Positions 7,581 to 15,853 of a stretch of DNA of 34,211 bases are shown here, piece after piece; within the stretch, counting starts at the first letter, position 1; the number at the start of each line of letters is the position of its first letter. Source of the stretch: Treponema sp. (GTDB taxonomy: Bacteria > Spirochaetota > Spirochaetia > Treponematales > Breznakiellaceae); the NCBI GenBank assembly GCA_012517385.1, contig JAAYUZ010000070.1:1-34211 (forward strand). The letters are read 5' to 3'. A model generated the notes under the pieces. It was not told the DNA's origin. It ran no database searches and was given only the letters and a program-made list of their open reading frames with translations. A program made the position numbers and the translations under genes.

Positions 7581-8796
7581 GTGCATCCTCTCCTAGAGGG
7601 ATCTGGGCTGTCAGCTTAAAGCCTCCGGAGATTGGGCCTGCGGAAAACTGGCCCCCTAAGGCGGTAATGGTTTCCCGCATACCAGCAAGCCCGATACCCT
7701 CATTAAATTCGGTGGAACCCCGTCCGTTATCCATCATATCGATGATTAAAGCCCCCTCATGTATCCACAATGATATGGTAATACTGCTTGCCTTGCCGTG
7801 ACGCAGCGCATTGGTCATCCCTTCCTGTAACAATCGGATTATTGTGTTCTGAACGCTCTCGTTCACCGGCCCAAGGGCATTTCCAAAATCCACCTGTACC
7901 TGCACACCGGTGGCGTGCTGAAATGAATAGGCCAGTTTCCGTATCGCATCCACCATGGAAACCGCAGCGGTCTCAATGGTTCGTAACTGCCGTAAGGATT
8001 GGCGGGTTTCGGCCAGTCCGCTCTGACATTGCTGGTCCGCTTCGTCGAGAATATTCCTAATGTGACTGGCCCCTTCCGTATGCAGTTTGGCTTCCCGCAG
8101 CAGCATCATTACCGTGGTAAGCGTATAGCCGATTATATCATGAATTTCCTTGGTTATCCGTTTCCGTTCCAGTTCTCGGGACTGTTCTTCCACATACTTG
8201 GCATATTCCTGGAACCCTATATTGGCCGTGGTAAGCTGGGCTATGGTGTTTTCCAAATTGGCGATTTCAGTCCCCTCTTCCCGGATTATTTTAATGGCAT
8301 AAGATAAGATAACGGAAATACTATACAGGACTGCGATAACAATAATGCTCCCCAGCCGTTCAGAATAGGAGGGCTTTACAAGCCATACGTCCCAGGCCAG
8401 CTCGGTCCTGATGGAAGCAAAGGCGGCGATGAGGACAGCCGGTCCCATGGCAAGATTATAGGGGGGCGGAACACAGAGTCCCCCGGTGACAGCAGTGGCA
8501 GCAAATAGGCAGAGACGTATCCCGATGCGGCTCCCTTCGGGGGTAACCGCGACAAGCACCGCTATGAGGCCTAACAGACTAGGTATAGCAGCGAGGGGGC
8601 GTTCTGCCAGGACGACAGCAAGAAGGGAAAAGCCAAGGGCTAGGAAGAGGAGCAGGTAAAACTGGGAATTCCAGAGGTCAGGAATATCCGCCGGAGGGCC
8701 ATCAATCAAATACTGAAACAGGGCTATCCCGAATAAGCTCAGGTTGATGAACAGACAGATGCTCTTAAGCCTTCCGGTGATGCTGTGCTGGCCCAT
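7570..8796 (-). CDS. Membrane sensor histidine kinase, NarL-partner (HisKA_3) type
   Basis: The 408-residue form (from ATG 8796) has four to six N-terminal membrane helices, a coiled linker, the HisKA_3 phosphoacceptor His219 in KEIHDIIGYTL, an N-box EGMTNALRHG and a G-box DNGRGS/GIGLAGM, so it is catalytically complete. It should autophosphorylate and pass phosphate to the downstream regulator. The frame stays open to ATG 8865, directly behind a terminator, and to ATG 8841, 13 nt after AGGAGG. I favour 8796 because TTGACT-N17-TACTAT ends 7 nt before it, predicting a leaderless mRNA, and because the first membrane helix starts soon after. The start is the uncertain point; function is not. Confidence 0.88.
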   Translation of the reverse strand: MGQHSITGRLKSICLFINLSLFGIALFQYLIDGPPADIPDLWNSQFYLLLFLALGFSLLAVVLAERPLAAIPSLLGLIAVLVAVTPEGSRIGIRLCLFAATAVTGGLCVPPPYNLAMGPAVLIAAFASIRTELAWDVWLVKPSYSERLGSIIVIAVLYSISVILSYAIKIIREEGTEIANLENTIAQLTTANIGFQEYAKYVEEQSRELERKRITKEIHDIIGYTLTTVMMLLREAKLHTEGASHIRNILDEADQQCQSGLAETRQSLRQLRTIETAAVSMVDAIRKLAYSFQHATGVQVQVDFGNALGPVNESVQNTIIRLLQEGMTNALRHGKASSITISLWIHEGALIIDMMDNGRGSTEFNEGIGLAGMRETITALGGQFSAGPISGGFKLTAQIPLGEDAHGN

Positions 8797-8802
8797 ATCG
8801 GT

Positions 8803-8831
8803 ATAGTAGGCGATGGCATGACAGCAGTCAA
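8803..8831 (-). promoter_or_regulatory. Promoter of the kinase operon, leaderless candidate
   Basis: TTGACT (8826-8831), exact 17-bp spacer, TACTAT (8803-8808), each 5/6 to consensus. If the last base of the -10 is -7, the transcript begins at 8796, the A of an in-frame ATG. Confidence 0.5.
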
Positions 8832-8868
8832 CGGGCATCATAGTTGCCCGCACCCCTCCTGCCATGAC

Positions 8869-8897
8869 AAAAAAAGCCGCCTGAAGGCTCAGGCGGC
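8869..8897 (-). terminator. Rho-independent terminator after the OMP-lipoprotein operon
   Basis: A perfect 9-bp stem GCCGCCTGA/TCAGGCGGC (8876-8884 and 8889-8897) with a 4-nt loop is followed on the minus strand by seven T residues (8869-8875). It separates the lipoprotein gene from the kinase operon. Confidence 0.9.
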
Positions 8898-8926
8898 TGG
8901 AAAGAATAAGGTCCTTAGGGCTGCGG

Positions 8927-10306
8927 TTACGGGAAGGTTACAGATGTAACCATTCTAAACCCAACACCGTAGGGTTGTTCATTGATGTTCGAACTATCCC
9001 CAAAATGTTTTGCAGTGATACCTGGTGTGGCATCTCCCAGGGTTCTTACGCTTGTATTCATGTAAATATGGAAAGTTCCATTACTGGTATAGGCGGGGTC
9101 CAGATAAATATAGATGGTTTTTTCATTGGTTGAACCATTTTTCGGACCAAAGACTATCCTGGAGATGGGTACGAAGACATTATTAACTGTATGATAAATC
9201 TTTACATTGTCTTTGGTAAAGGTTGTTTCGTCGATACCCTTATCACCGGTGGTACTGCCAGTAGCTACGCTATAGGTTAGTTCAATAACTTTGTTCGCAC
9301 CGGAAGAATCGCTTCCATTTGATGTATTAAATACTGCGCTTTGTTGAGCCCAAGACAATTCAGTAGCGTCGGGAGCTGTTTGAGTATCTATTACAAAGGG
9401 AAGCTGTGCATTGTCCTGAGAAACGGCTTTCTGGATAAATCCCAAAACCTCCTTAGAGGTTTTTAAGTCTTTTGAATTCGACTTGATTACAAGCCGGTAG
9501 GTTGCGCCCGCTGTTGCCGCCGGGAAGGTATAACGATAGGTGCCGGCACCTACGTTGGTATTTGTTGTATCCTTGGTAACGTTCAGGGCGGTCCAGGTTT
9601 TGGTAGTTACATTGTACTGTTCAACCGCAAAGTAGTTTATAAAGATGTCTGAGTAGTTCGTATCGTCTATGGCAAAATAGGTATAGTTTATTTGGATACT
9701 GTTATTTGCTGTAATAGACAGGGGAGTTACAAAAGACGCACCGCTAAAAATAAAAGCCCGTGGATCCCGTTGTTGGCCAGTAGCTGCGGTTCCGCCGGTA
9801 ACATTCACATAGAGATATGCATCATCGTCCTGGGCTTCTCCGGCCGTAAGGTCCCCATCCAGGTTCATCTTGGTGTTTCCCTTGTTGGCGGTAAGTTTGG
9901 TAGAATCTATCTTAATTTCTATGGGGTTACTTGCATCGGTCAGGTTTGCAAGGAGGGTCGCAACATTGTTAGAAACTCTGGCCACCTTATAAGGTATGGT
10001 TCCCTTCTGGGTATTGACCTGTGTTGTAGGGTTTGTGGGGCTTTCCAGCTTGTAGATGGTTACTGCCTGGGGAATGGTATCAGCGTCTATGTTAGTAATC
10101 CCAAGATCTATTTGGATGATCTGGCCGGTAGAGTTCGATGGGTTACCTGATACTATGCTAGGAGCAGTAGTCCATGTGCCAGAATTCTGCTGTACCTTGG
10201 TAAGGGCGCTTGTATCCAAAGTGGTGCCTGTAAAGCCCGTATCGCAACCGGCGAGCACCAGGGCTGCGCTTAGTGCAGCGATGATAAATACATATATCCG
10301 CTTCAT
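8927..10306 (-). CDS. Lipoprotein, Thr/Asn-rich
   Basis: The 459-residue product starts with a lipoprotein signal peptide ending LVLAGC (Cys21), a good lipobox. The rest is Thr-, Asn- and Val-rich, predicted mostly beta, with segments resembling Ig-like or cell-surface adhesion repeats (TYRLVIKSNSKDL, NSIQINYTYFAID), but I cannot assign a family. It should be membrane-anchored facing the periplasm or surface. GGAGG precedes the ATG, 18 nt after the stop of the beta-barrel gene, so the two are cotranscribed. A strong terminator follows. A role as a surface partner of the barrel protein is inference from context. Confidence 0.8.
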   Translation of the reverse strand: MKRIYVFIIAALSAALVLAGCDTGFTGTTLDTSALTKVQQNSGTWTTAPSIVSGNPSNSTGQIIQIDLGITNIDADTIPQAVTIYKLESPTNPTTQVNTQKGTIPYKVARVSNNVATLLANLTDASNPIEIKIDSTKLTANKGNTKMNLDGDLTAGEAQDDDAYLYVNVTGGTAATGQQRDPRAFIFSGASFVTPLSITANNSIQINYTYFAIDDTNYSDIFINYFAVEQYNVTTKTWTALNVTKDTTNTNVGAGTYRYTFPAATAGATYRLVIKSNSKDLKTSKEVLGFIQKAVSQDNAQLPFVIDTQTAPDATELSWAQQSAVFNTSNGSDSSGANKVIELTYSVATGSTTGDKGIDETTFTKDNVKIYHTVNNVFVPISRIVFGPKNGSTNEKTIYIYLDPAYTSNGTFHIYMNTSVRTLGDATPGITAKHFGDSSNINEQPYGVGFRMVTSVTFP

Positions 10307-10324
10307 TAGGTTTTCCTCCGTTTC

Positions 10325-11992
10325 TTAGTATTTAAGGGTAAACATGAGACTGTAATCATTAGCCAGCAAGCTGTTCCCGCCACCACCAAAGAGATCTACC
10401 ATACCGGTTTGGCCAAGATTGGTGCCGGCTTCCATAGCGAAGTTTTCAGTAAAGTTAAAGGTGAGACCAAAGCGTAGTTCGCCGGAAAGGGGACTCCAGG
10501 TGGTTGCACTGGACTGGCTTTCTGTTCTTTGATCTTCTATATCTACTGAGGTTCCGCCGCTGGCGAAAGCAGTGCTATTGGTGGTTACCCCGTTCCCGTC
10601 TACGGTCGTAGAGGTTTTGGAATAGGTTTCCGTCCGGGTTGTTACTGTTACTGTTCCGGTATATTTAGGAAGTGTAATATTATACCCCGCCATAAGGGCA
10701 AACTTGCCTGGAACCACCCGATAGATAAAGCCTAAACCTGCAGCGGGAGAAACTGTTGTGGTGGTTGTTTCTGTAGTATTGCCAGGTACAGTTTCCACTT
10801 CGGTTTTAACTGTATCGTTTGCAAGGTTTGAGCCGTAATCGTCGGTGGTGGTAACCGTGGTGGTAACCGTTTTCAGAGCCGATTTAACAAAAGAAATGTT
10901 ACAACCGACCGAAGTCTGTAGGCCGACAGAAAACTTTTCCCCCAGGTCCTTTGTGTAGGAATAGGAGGGGATTATCATATTGGTCATGGATGATTGAGAA
11001 TTTGTTACTATTTCATCTGTAACTTTAGTAACCTTATTTGTAGGATTTAATGTGGTTTCTGTTGTTTTTGTCTGGGTTTTCAATCCATCCCCATACAGCC
11101 CCATACCAAAATTGTAGGATACGCCGAACTTTGACTGGGCCCCATCCCTGGGGTTAGACTCAAGGGCTGCGCTAATACCGATAGAGGGGGTAAAGTAGCT
11201 GTTATTCTTGTTATATTCCTCGTGGACCGCTGTAGATCCGATTGGGGTGGCCCTGGCGACGGTCTTGGTCTTATCAAAGGTGTAGGTTTCGGAATCTAAC
11301 GAATATGTAAGAGCAGCCCCTGCATTGGCTTTTACTGTCATGCCCCCCAGGGGAATATTCATACCCCAGCTGAGATAGGGCCATAAAAATCCAGATACTT
11401 TTGATGTATTTGTATATTCTTCTTTTATTACCGAATCGTCAGCCGTATCGGTGGTAACCGATGAAAGAACAGTTGTTGAGTAAGTAGCTCCTGTGGCTGT
11501 ACGGCTGGGCTTAACGTTGGTGGTAATATTTTCTGCAACCCCAAGTTTAATACCCATGCCGGCAATACCCAGAAGTACCGCAGCATTATTTTGAGTAGTA
11601 AAGCCGGGATCGGAAGTCACTTCTTTTTTTGTCTCTGTTTTGGTGCTGACAATCGTGTTGTTAACTACGGTTGGGGTTGTTGTAACGGTATCGGTAATAG
11701 TTGCGGTTGGCTGTTTCAATATCAACCCATTGTAATAGGTTCCAAGATAGAGGCCGCCAAAGTTTTTTGCATACCCCAGATTCAGGAAACCGTTTTCGAG
11801 GCGAACAAAACCAAAGGACTTTTCAAAACCCACTGAACCATAGTCAGTAACATTCATGTACTTGTCCACATCGGTTTTAAACACACCAGCAGTTTTTTCA
11901 TTTGTAATGGACTGCTGTGCCATGGCGGGAAGCCCGCATAGGATGCCAATGGTAACCGCTAGGACGGCCGTTACCCTTAATTTTCTTAACAT
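10325..11992 (-). CDS. Outer-membrane beta-barrel candidate, Thr-rich
   Basis: The 555-residue product has a Sec signal peptide (MLRKLRVTAVLAVTIGILCG, likely cut after AMA, about residue 24). The mature protein is made of alternating amphipathic strands with many aromatic girdle residues, glycine turns and long Thr/Val stretches, and ends DYSLMFTLKY with a C-terminal aromatic, the usual BAM-recognition style of outer-membrane barrels. The Thr-rich hairpins (TTTVTTT-type) may be surface loops. No named family is recognised. ATG 11992 is chosen over the open-frame start at 12088 because AAGGAG lies 6 nt upstream and the signal peptide starts there. It is the first gene of a two-gene unit with the lipoprotein. 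Confidence 0.78.
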   Translation of the reverse strand: MLRKLRVTAVLAVTIGILCGLPAMAQQSITNEKTAGVFKTDVDKYMNVTDYGSVGFEKSFGFVRLENGFLNLGYAKNFGGLYLGTYYNGLILKQPTATITDTVTTTPTVVNNTIVSTKTETKKEVTSDPGFTTQNNAAVLLGIAGMGIKLGVAENITTNVKPSRTATGATYSTTVLSSVTTDTADDSVIKEEYTNTSKVSGFLWPYLSWGMNIPLGGMTVKANAGAALTYSLDSETYTFDKTKTVARATPIGSTAVHEEYNKNNSYFTPSIGISAALESNPRDGAQSKFGVSYNFGMGLYGDGLKTQTKTTETTLNPTNKVTKVTDEIVTNSQSSMTNMIIPSYSYTKDLGEKFSVGLQTSVGCNISFVKSALKTVTTTVTTTDDYGSNLANDTVKTEVETVPGNTTETTTTTVSPAAGLGFIYRVVPGKFALMAGYNITLPKYTGTVTVTTRTETYSKTSTTVDGNGVTTNSTAFASGGTSVDIEDQRTESQSSATTWSPLSGELRFGLTFNFTENFAMEAGTNLGQTGMVDLFGGGGNSLLANDYSLMFTLKY

Positions 11993-12025
11993 ACTAAACT
12001 CCTTAATTGTGGAATCTGGTGAACC

Positions 12026-12076
12026 TATGACAACGTCATACTGCGTTATTATCACCTTGAACATATATAATGTCAA
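12026..12076 (-). promoter_or_regulatory. Strong promoter with palindrome, OMP-lipoprotein operon
   Basis: On the minus strand TTGACA (12071-12076), exact 17-bp spacer and GATAAT (12048-12053) form a near-consensus promoter with a start near 12041. Directly downstream lies a perfect inverted repeat TATGAC-AAC-GTCATA (12026-12040), covering about +2 to +16: a good operator position, or a 5' mRNA hairpin. Confidence 0.7.
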
Positions 12077-12134
12077 TATTGCAAGCATAAATATTTATAA
12101 TGTAAAAAAATAGAATTATTTTCTAAATTAGAGG

Positions 12135-12195
12135 TTATGGACATAATATATGGCGTTTATATCGTCTTGACTTTATCGATAAAAAAATATATATA
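12135..12195 (+). promoter_or_regulatory. Promoter of the hydrogenase operon
   Basis: TTGACT (12167-12172), 17-bp spacer, TATATA (12190-12195); start near 12202, just ahead of the GAGAGG Shine-Dalgarno at 12203-12208. An inverted repeat TTATG-GA-CATAA (12135-12146) lies upstream of the -35. No Rex-type TTGTTAA-N4-TTAACAA or FNR-type TTGAT-N4-ATCAA site is seen. Confidence 0.5.
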
Positions 12196-12214
12196 CAAAC
12201 CCGAGAGGTGCACC

Positions 12215-12499
12215 ATGGAGCAGAATCAAGAAAAACACCGGATAACCATTTGTATGGGTAGTTCCTGTTTTTCCCGGGGAAACAGCGTGAATGCAGAGCT
12301 GGTGCAGCGGCTTATCCAGGAAGGAAAAGTTCGGGCAGACCTGCTGGATGCGGAAGTAACGGGCACTCTCTGCGAAGGGCTCTGCAAAGAAGGTCCCATC
12401 GTCATTATCGACGGGGTAATTCATCGTCAGGTAACTCCCATGGTGTTACAGGACCTCCTGGTTGCCCAGCATGGGGCTAAAGTCGGCAGCCAGGGGTGA
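12215..12499 (+). CDS. Thioredoxin-like [2Fe-2S] ferredoxin of hydrogenase cluster
   Basis: The 94-residue product has Cys13 and Cys18 (CMGSSC), then Cys53 and Cys57 (CEGLC), the C-x4-C...C-x3-C spacing of the thioredoxin-fold [2Fe-2S] ferredoxins related to NuoE and HydC N-terminal domains. It should carry electrons in the cytoplasm to or from the hydrogenases encoded downstream. The frame is open back to 12137, but ATG 12215 is chosen because GAGAGG lies just upstream and the fold starts there. Its last codons overlap the next gene by 4 bp (GTGA), so translation is coupled. It corresponds to the first gene of hfsABCD-type clusters (family knowledge, from memory). Confidence 0.88.
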   Translation: MEQNQEKHRITICMGSSCFSRGNSVNAELVQRLIQEGKVRADLLDAEVTGTLCEGLCKEGPIVIIDGVIHRQVTPMVLQDLLVAQHGAKVGSQG

Positions 12500-14253
12500 G
12501 AAAAAACGATATGGACGTGTTAAATCCTATTTATACCGAAAAGGCCGCCTGTCAGGACTGCTATAAATGCGTGCGGCAATGTACCGTTAAGGCGATCCGG
12601 GTGGAAAACGGCAGGGCTGCGGTGGTTAAGGATCTCTGTATCCTCTGTGGTCATTGTGTAGAAGTCTGTCCTGTGGGTGCAAAAAAGGTCCGCAGCGATC
12701 TGGATCGGGCTAAGAGGCTTATAAACTCAGGGAAACGGGTAATCGCTTCCCTGGCCCCCTCCTTTGCATCCGAATTTCCCGGTATAGGCCTTGAACGTAT
12801 GACCGCTGCCCTGACCCGGCTCGGGTTCTGGGCGGTTTCTGAGACCGCCTGGGGGGCGGACCTGGTGGCCCGTGAGGTGGCCGCACAACTCCAGACTGCA
12901 GCACCGGATGCTATCCTCGTTTCATCCGCCTGTCCTACCGTGGTGGATTACATTACTAAATACAGGCCTGCCTTTGCGGGCCGGATCACGAGCCTCGTAA
13001 GTCCCCTGATGGCCCAGGCCCGGGAACTGCATCAATTGTACGGCAATGACTGCGCCGTGGTTTTTATTGGTCCCTGTATATCTAAAAAGCAGGAAGCCGA
13101 TGAACATGGACAGGATGTGGCGGTGGCTATCGATTTTGAAGATCTTCGTTCCTGGCTTGCAGAAGAAAAGCTCATGCTTCCCCTGGTGCAGGCCGATCCT
13201 GAGACACGGATTATCCCCGAACGGGCCGGCAAGGGCGCCCTGTACCCGGTGGATGGGGGAATGATTGCCGCAATTAAGAGCTGGAATGTGCCGGCTTATG
13301 TTAAGTTTATGTCCTTTTCCGGGATCGAAGAAATCGAACGGGCCCTGGATGATCTGGAAGAGGCCCAGGGCCTTGGCGGGATGGAGGGGCCCCTTTTTCT
13401 GGAACTCCTTGCCTGCCCCGGGGGCTGTATAAATGGCCCCCGCTCAAAGACAAGGACCGGAACTATCAGGAAACGGCTTTCCGTACTGGAATATGGACAG
13501 CACCGGCCGCTGGGGCAGATGGCCATGAGCCTCGAGGATTCGGAGGGGCTCCTGGTCCATAGCTGGACTGCAAGCCCTGTTGGAGTTGATGTGATAGGAG
13601 AACAGGCCCTGTCGGAAGCCCTCCGGCGGACGGGAAAATTCAGCAGGGATGACGAACTCAACTGCGGCGGCTGCGGCTACGATACCTGCCGGGACTTTGC
13701 CCGGGCCATGCTAGTGGGAAGGGCAGAGCCTGAGATGTGCGTATCCTATATGCGAAAGCTGGCCCAGAAAAAGGCTAACGGGCTTATCCGGGCCATCCCG
13801 AGCGGGGTAGTCATTGTGGATAACGGACTTTCTATTGTGGAATGCAATTATAATTTTGCCCGTATTCTGGGGGATGAGGCCCTGCAGCTGTGGGAAGCCA
13901 AGCCCGGTCTGGAGGGGGCTTCGTTAATCAAACTGCTTCCCTTCCATCGATATTTCCAGGACGTTCTGGATGGAGCCGATGCCATAGATCGGGATATCCG
14001 GTTTAACAGCAGGATTTTACATACCACTATTTTTGGGATTGAACGGGGGGCCTTTGCGGGCGGGGTCTTTCAGGATGTGACCGCCCCCTGGGTGCAGAAG
14101 GATCGGGTGGTTTCCCAGGCCAGAAAGGTCATAACCCGGAACCTGGCGGTGGTGCAGAAGATCGCCTTCCTTCTGGGAGAAAATGCGGCAGAAACCGAAG
14201 CGACCCTTAATTCAATTATCGAATCCTTCGAGAAATCCGAGGGAAACCCATGA
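12496..14253 (+). CDS. Sensory-type [FeFe] hydrogenase with PAS domain
   Basis: The 585-residue protein has, in order: two [4Fe-4S] ferredoxin motifs (Cys19/22/25/29 and Cys48/51/54/58); an H-cluster domain (about 80-340) with Cys146, Cys194, Cys307 and Cys311 as ligands; another four-Cys cluster (Cys390, 393, 398, 415); and a PAS domain (about 425-530). The proton-relay Cys of catalytic enzymes is Ala145 (SSACP rather than TSCCP), the L2 motif is GPCISKKQE rather than MPC, and L3 has Leu305 for the usual Met. These changes are typical of group C sensory enzymes. Together with the following PP2C gene it matches the H2-sensing type. GTG 12496 overlaps the previous gene; ATG 12511 is an alternative. 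Confidence 0.88.
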   Translation: MRKNDMDVLNPIYTEKAACQDCYKCVRQCTVKAIRVENGRAAVVKDLCILCGHCVEVCPVGAKKVRSDLDRAKRLINSGKRVIASLAPSFASEFPGIGLERMTAALTRLGFWAVSETAWGADLVAREVAAQLQTAAPDAILVSSACPTVVDYITKYRPAFAGRITSLVSPLMAQARELHQLYGNDCAVVFIGPCISKKQEADEHGQDVAVAIDFEDLRSWLAEEKLMLPLVQADPETRIIPERAGKGALYPVDGGMIAAIKSWNVPAYVKFMSFSGIEEIERALDDLEEAQGLGGMEGPLFLELLACPGGCINGPRSKTRTGTIRKRLSVLEYGQHRPLGQMAMSLEDSEGLLVHSWTASPVGVDVIGEQALSEALRRTGKFSRDDELNCGGCGYDTCRDFARAMLVGRAEPEMCVSYMRKLAQKKANGLIRAIPSGVVIVDNGLSIVECNYNFARILGDEALQLWEAKPGLEGASLIKLLPFHRYFQDVLDGADAIDRDIRFNSRILHTTIFGIERGAFAGGVFQDVTAPWVQKDRVVSQARKVITRNLAVVQKIAFLLGENAAETEATLNSIIESFEKSEGNP

Positions 14254-15578
14254 ACGGAGACATCTTTATTGAGGTAGGCCACTTCTGCTGCAAAAAGCAT
14301 GGGCAGGGTGCAGAGGGAGATGTTTTTCTCTCCCGAAAGACCGACGATGGCCGTATTATCTCGGTCCTTTCCGATGGGCTCGGGTCTGGAATTAAGGCGG
14401 GGGTTCTTGCCACCCTTACGGCAACGATGGCTGCCAAATTTGTGGCGGAAGATATGCCCCCAAAGCAGGCCGCCCGGATCATTATGAAGACCCTGCCGGT
14501 CTGTAAGGAACGGGGCATCAGCTATGCCACCTTTACCCTGGTAGATATAGACAGCCAAAGTCAGGTTAAGATCATAGAATATGATAATCCGGCTTACCTT
14601 TTGTTTAGACAGGCTTCAGAGCCGGTCCTTCTGGAACCACTGAAGCGGGACCTGGTGGTAAAACGGCCCGCAGGAAGCCGGATCGCTGCCGGGAGCGAGA
14701 GATATCCTAAGCCGAACCAAAACCTGAACCAAAACCTGAACCAAAACCTGAACCAAAACCAGGGTCCGAACCGCTATTCCCAGGAAACCAGCAGCGGGAC
14801 CGCAACTCTGCTTGCAAGGGCAGTGATGCACTACAGCGAGTTCGAAGCCAGGGCTGGGGACCGGCTGGTGTTTTTTTCCGATGGGGTAGCCCAATCGGGC
14901 ATGGGGACAAAAGCCTTCCCCCTCGGTTGGGGAATTCCCCGGATCCAGGCCTATGTAATGAAGGTTCTGCAGGAAAGTCCCGATATTTCAGCCCGCCGGC
15001 TGGCCCAGGTCATAGTCAAAGAGGCCGAATCCCACGATGCTTACCGGGCCAAGGATGATATCACCTGTGCGGTCATCTATTTCAGGAAACCCAGACGGCT
15101 CTTATTAATGACCGGGCCTTCCATCGATCCGGGGCGGGATGCTGAAATGGCCCGTATATTCCAGGACTTTCATGGCGCCAGGGTTCTCTGCGGCGGCACC
15201 ACCGCAAGCATCATCGCCAGAGAACTGGGAAGGTCCATCAAGGTGAATCTGAAACATATCGACCCCGGCATCCCGCCCGCTTCCACCATGGAGGGGGCTG
15301 ACCTGGTCACTGAAGGAATAATCACCCTGGGCAAGGTGGCGGAACTCCTGGAAGCTCCAGCTTCGGCTGAACGCTACCGGACTAATCCTGCGACCCAGCT
15401 CACGGAACTGCTTCTCAATTCGGACTGTATCGAATTTGTGGTTGGTACCAAGATTAACGAAGCCCATCAGGACCCGACCATGCCGGTAGAGCTTGAAATA
15501 CGGAGGAATATCATTAAACGTATAGCAGGATTACTCGAAGAAAAGTATCTTAAGGAAATCAAGATTCGTTTTATATAG
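14250..15578 (+). CDS. SpoIIE/PP2C-type serine phosphatase with in-frame minisatellite
   Basis: The 442-residue cytoplasmic protein has SpoIIE-type PP2C metal motifs SDGLGSG (Asp42), SDGVAQSG (Asp211) and KDDITCAVI (Asp269/Asp270). Such enzymes dephosphorylate Ser/Thr on partner proteins, often STAS anti-sigma antagonists. Residues 156-171 are an NLNQ repeat encoded by a 12-bp tandem repeat, placed in a loop between core strands. Residues about 282-442 form an extra C-terminal domain with a Gly-rich LCGGTTASIIAREL segment, function unknown. It overlaps the PAS hydrogenase gene by 4 bp (ATGA), so the two are made together. The likely role is output of the H2 sensor (inference); its target is unknown. 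Confidence 0.87.
   Translation: MNGDIFIEVGHFCCKKHGQGAEGDVFLSRKTDDGRIISVLSDGLGSGIKAGVLATLTATMAAKFVAEDMPPKQAARIIMKTLPVCKERGISYATFTLVDIDSQSQVKIIEYDNPAYLLFRQASEPVLLEPLKRDLVVKRPAGSRIAAGSERYPKPNQNLNQNLNQNLNQNQGPNRYSQETSSGTATLLARAVMHYSEFEARAGDRLVFFSDGVAQSGMGTKAFPLGWGIPRIQAYVMKVLQESPDISARRLAQVIVKEAESHDAYRAKDDITCAVIYFRKPRRLLLMTGPSIDPGRDAEMARIFQDFHGARVLCGGTTASIIARELGRSIKVNLKHIDPGIPPASTMEGADLVTEGIITLGKVAELLEAPASAERYRTNPATQLTELLLNSDCIEFVVGTKINEAHQDPTMPVELEIRRNIIKRIAGLLEEKYLKEIKIRFI
14715..14762 (+). repeat. 12-bp in-frame minisatellite (AACCAAAACCTG x4)
   Basis: Three exact copies of AACCAAAACCTG (14715-14726, 14727-14738, 14739-14750) and a fourth with one final mismatch (14751-14762). Each unit codes for four residues (Asn-Gln-Asn-Leu), so gain or loss of units keeps the phosphatase frame. 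Confidence 0.95.
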
Positions 15579-15589
15579 AGGAGCCATAT

Positions 15590-15853
15590 ATGAGTGAAAC
15601 CATTGTTAAGGTAGTTGTTTGTTCCGGTACGGCCTGTTATGTCATGGGCGGTTCAGAATTGCTGCTTTTAGATGACCACATCCCAGCCAGATGGAAGGGC
15701 CGGGTTGAACTGGAAGGTTCCCCCTGCCTTGGATACTGCAAGGATAAAAGCAACGGGAAAGCCCCCTTTGCCATGGTCGATGGAGAGCTTATTCCCCAGG
15801 CAACCATCCCCGAGATTCTGCGAAAGATTGGAGAAAAATTAGGAGACCGATGA
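15590..15853 (+). CDS. Second thioredoxin-like [2Fe-2S] ferredoxin
   Basis: The 87-residue product has Cys11 and Cys16 (CSGTAC) and Cys46 and Cys50 (CLGYC), again the C-x4-C...C-x3-C pattern of NuoE-like [2Fe-2S] proteins, followed by PFAMVDGELIPQAT, a strand pair typical of the fold. GAGGAG precedes the ATG. It ends inside the start region of the catalytic hydrogenase (overlap of 4 bp), so it is most likely the electron-transfer partner of that enzyme. It differs in sequence from the first ferredoxin of the cluster, so the two may serve different hydrogenases (inference). Confidence 0.87.
   Translation: MSETIVKVVVCSGTACYVMGGSELLLLDDHIPARWKGRVELEGSPCLGYCKDKSNGKAPFAMVDGELIPQATIPEILRKIGEKLGDR

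Noticed and set aside
9692-10150. Plus-strand frame of 152 codons
   Set aside because: Antisense to the Thr/Asn-rich lipoprotein gene; no start signal and no family features.
14715-14762. Possible CRISPR-like repeat array
   Set aside because: Units are 12 bp, directly adjacent with no spacers, and lie inside a coding frame.
14616-14910. Antisense frames reading Val-Leu-Val-Gln or Gly-Phe-Gly-Ser repeats
   Set aside because: They are only the other strand of the 12-bp minisatellite in the phosphatase gene.
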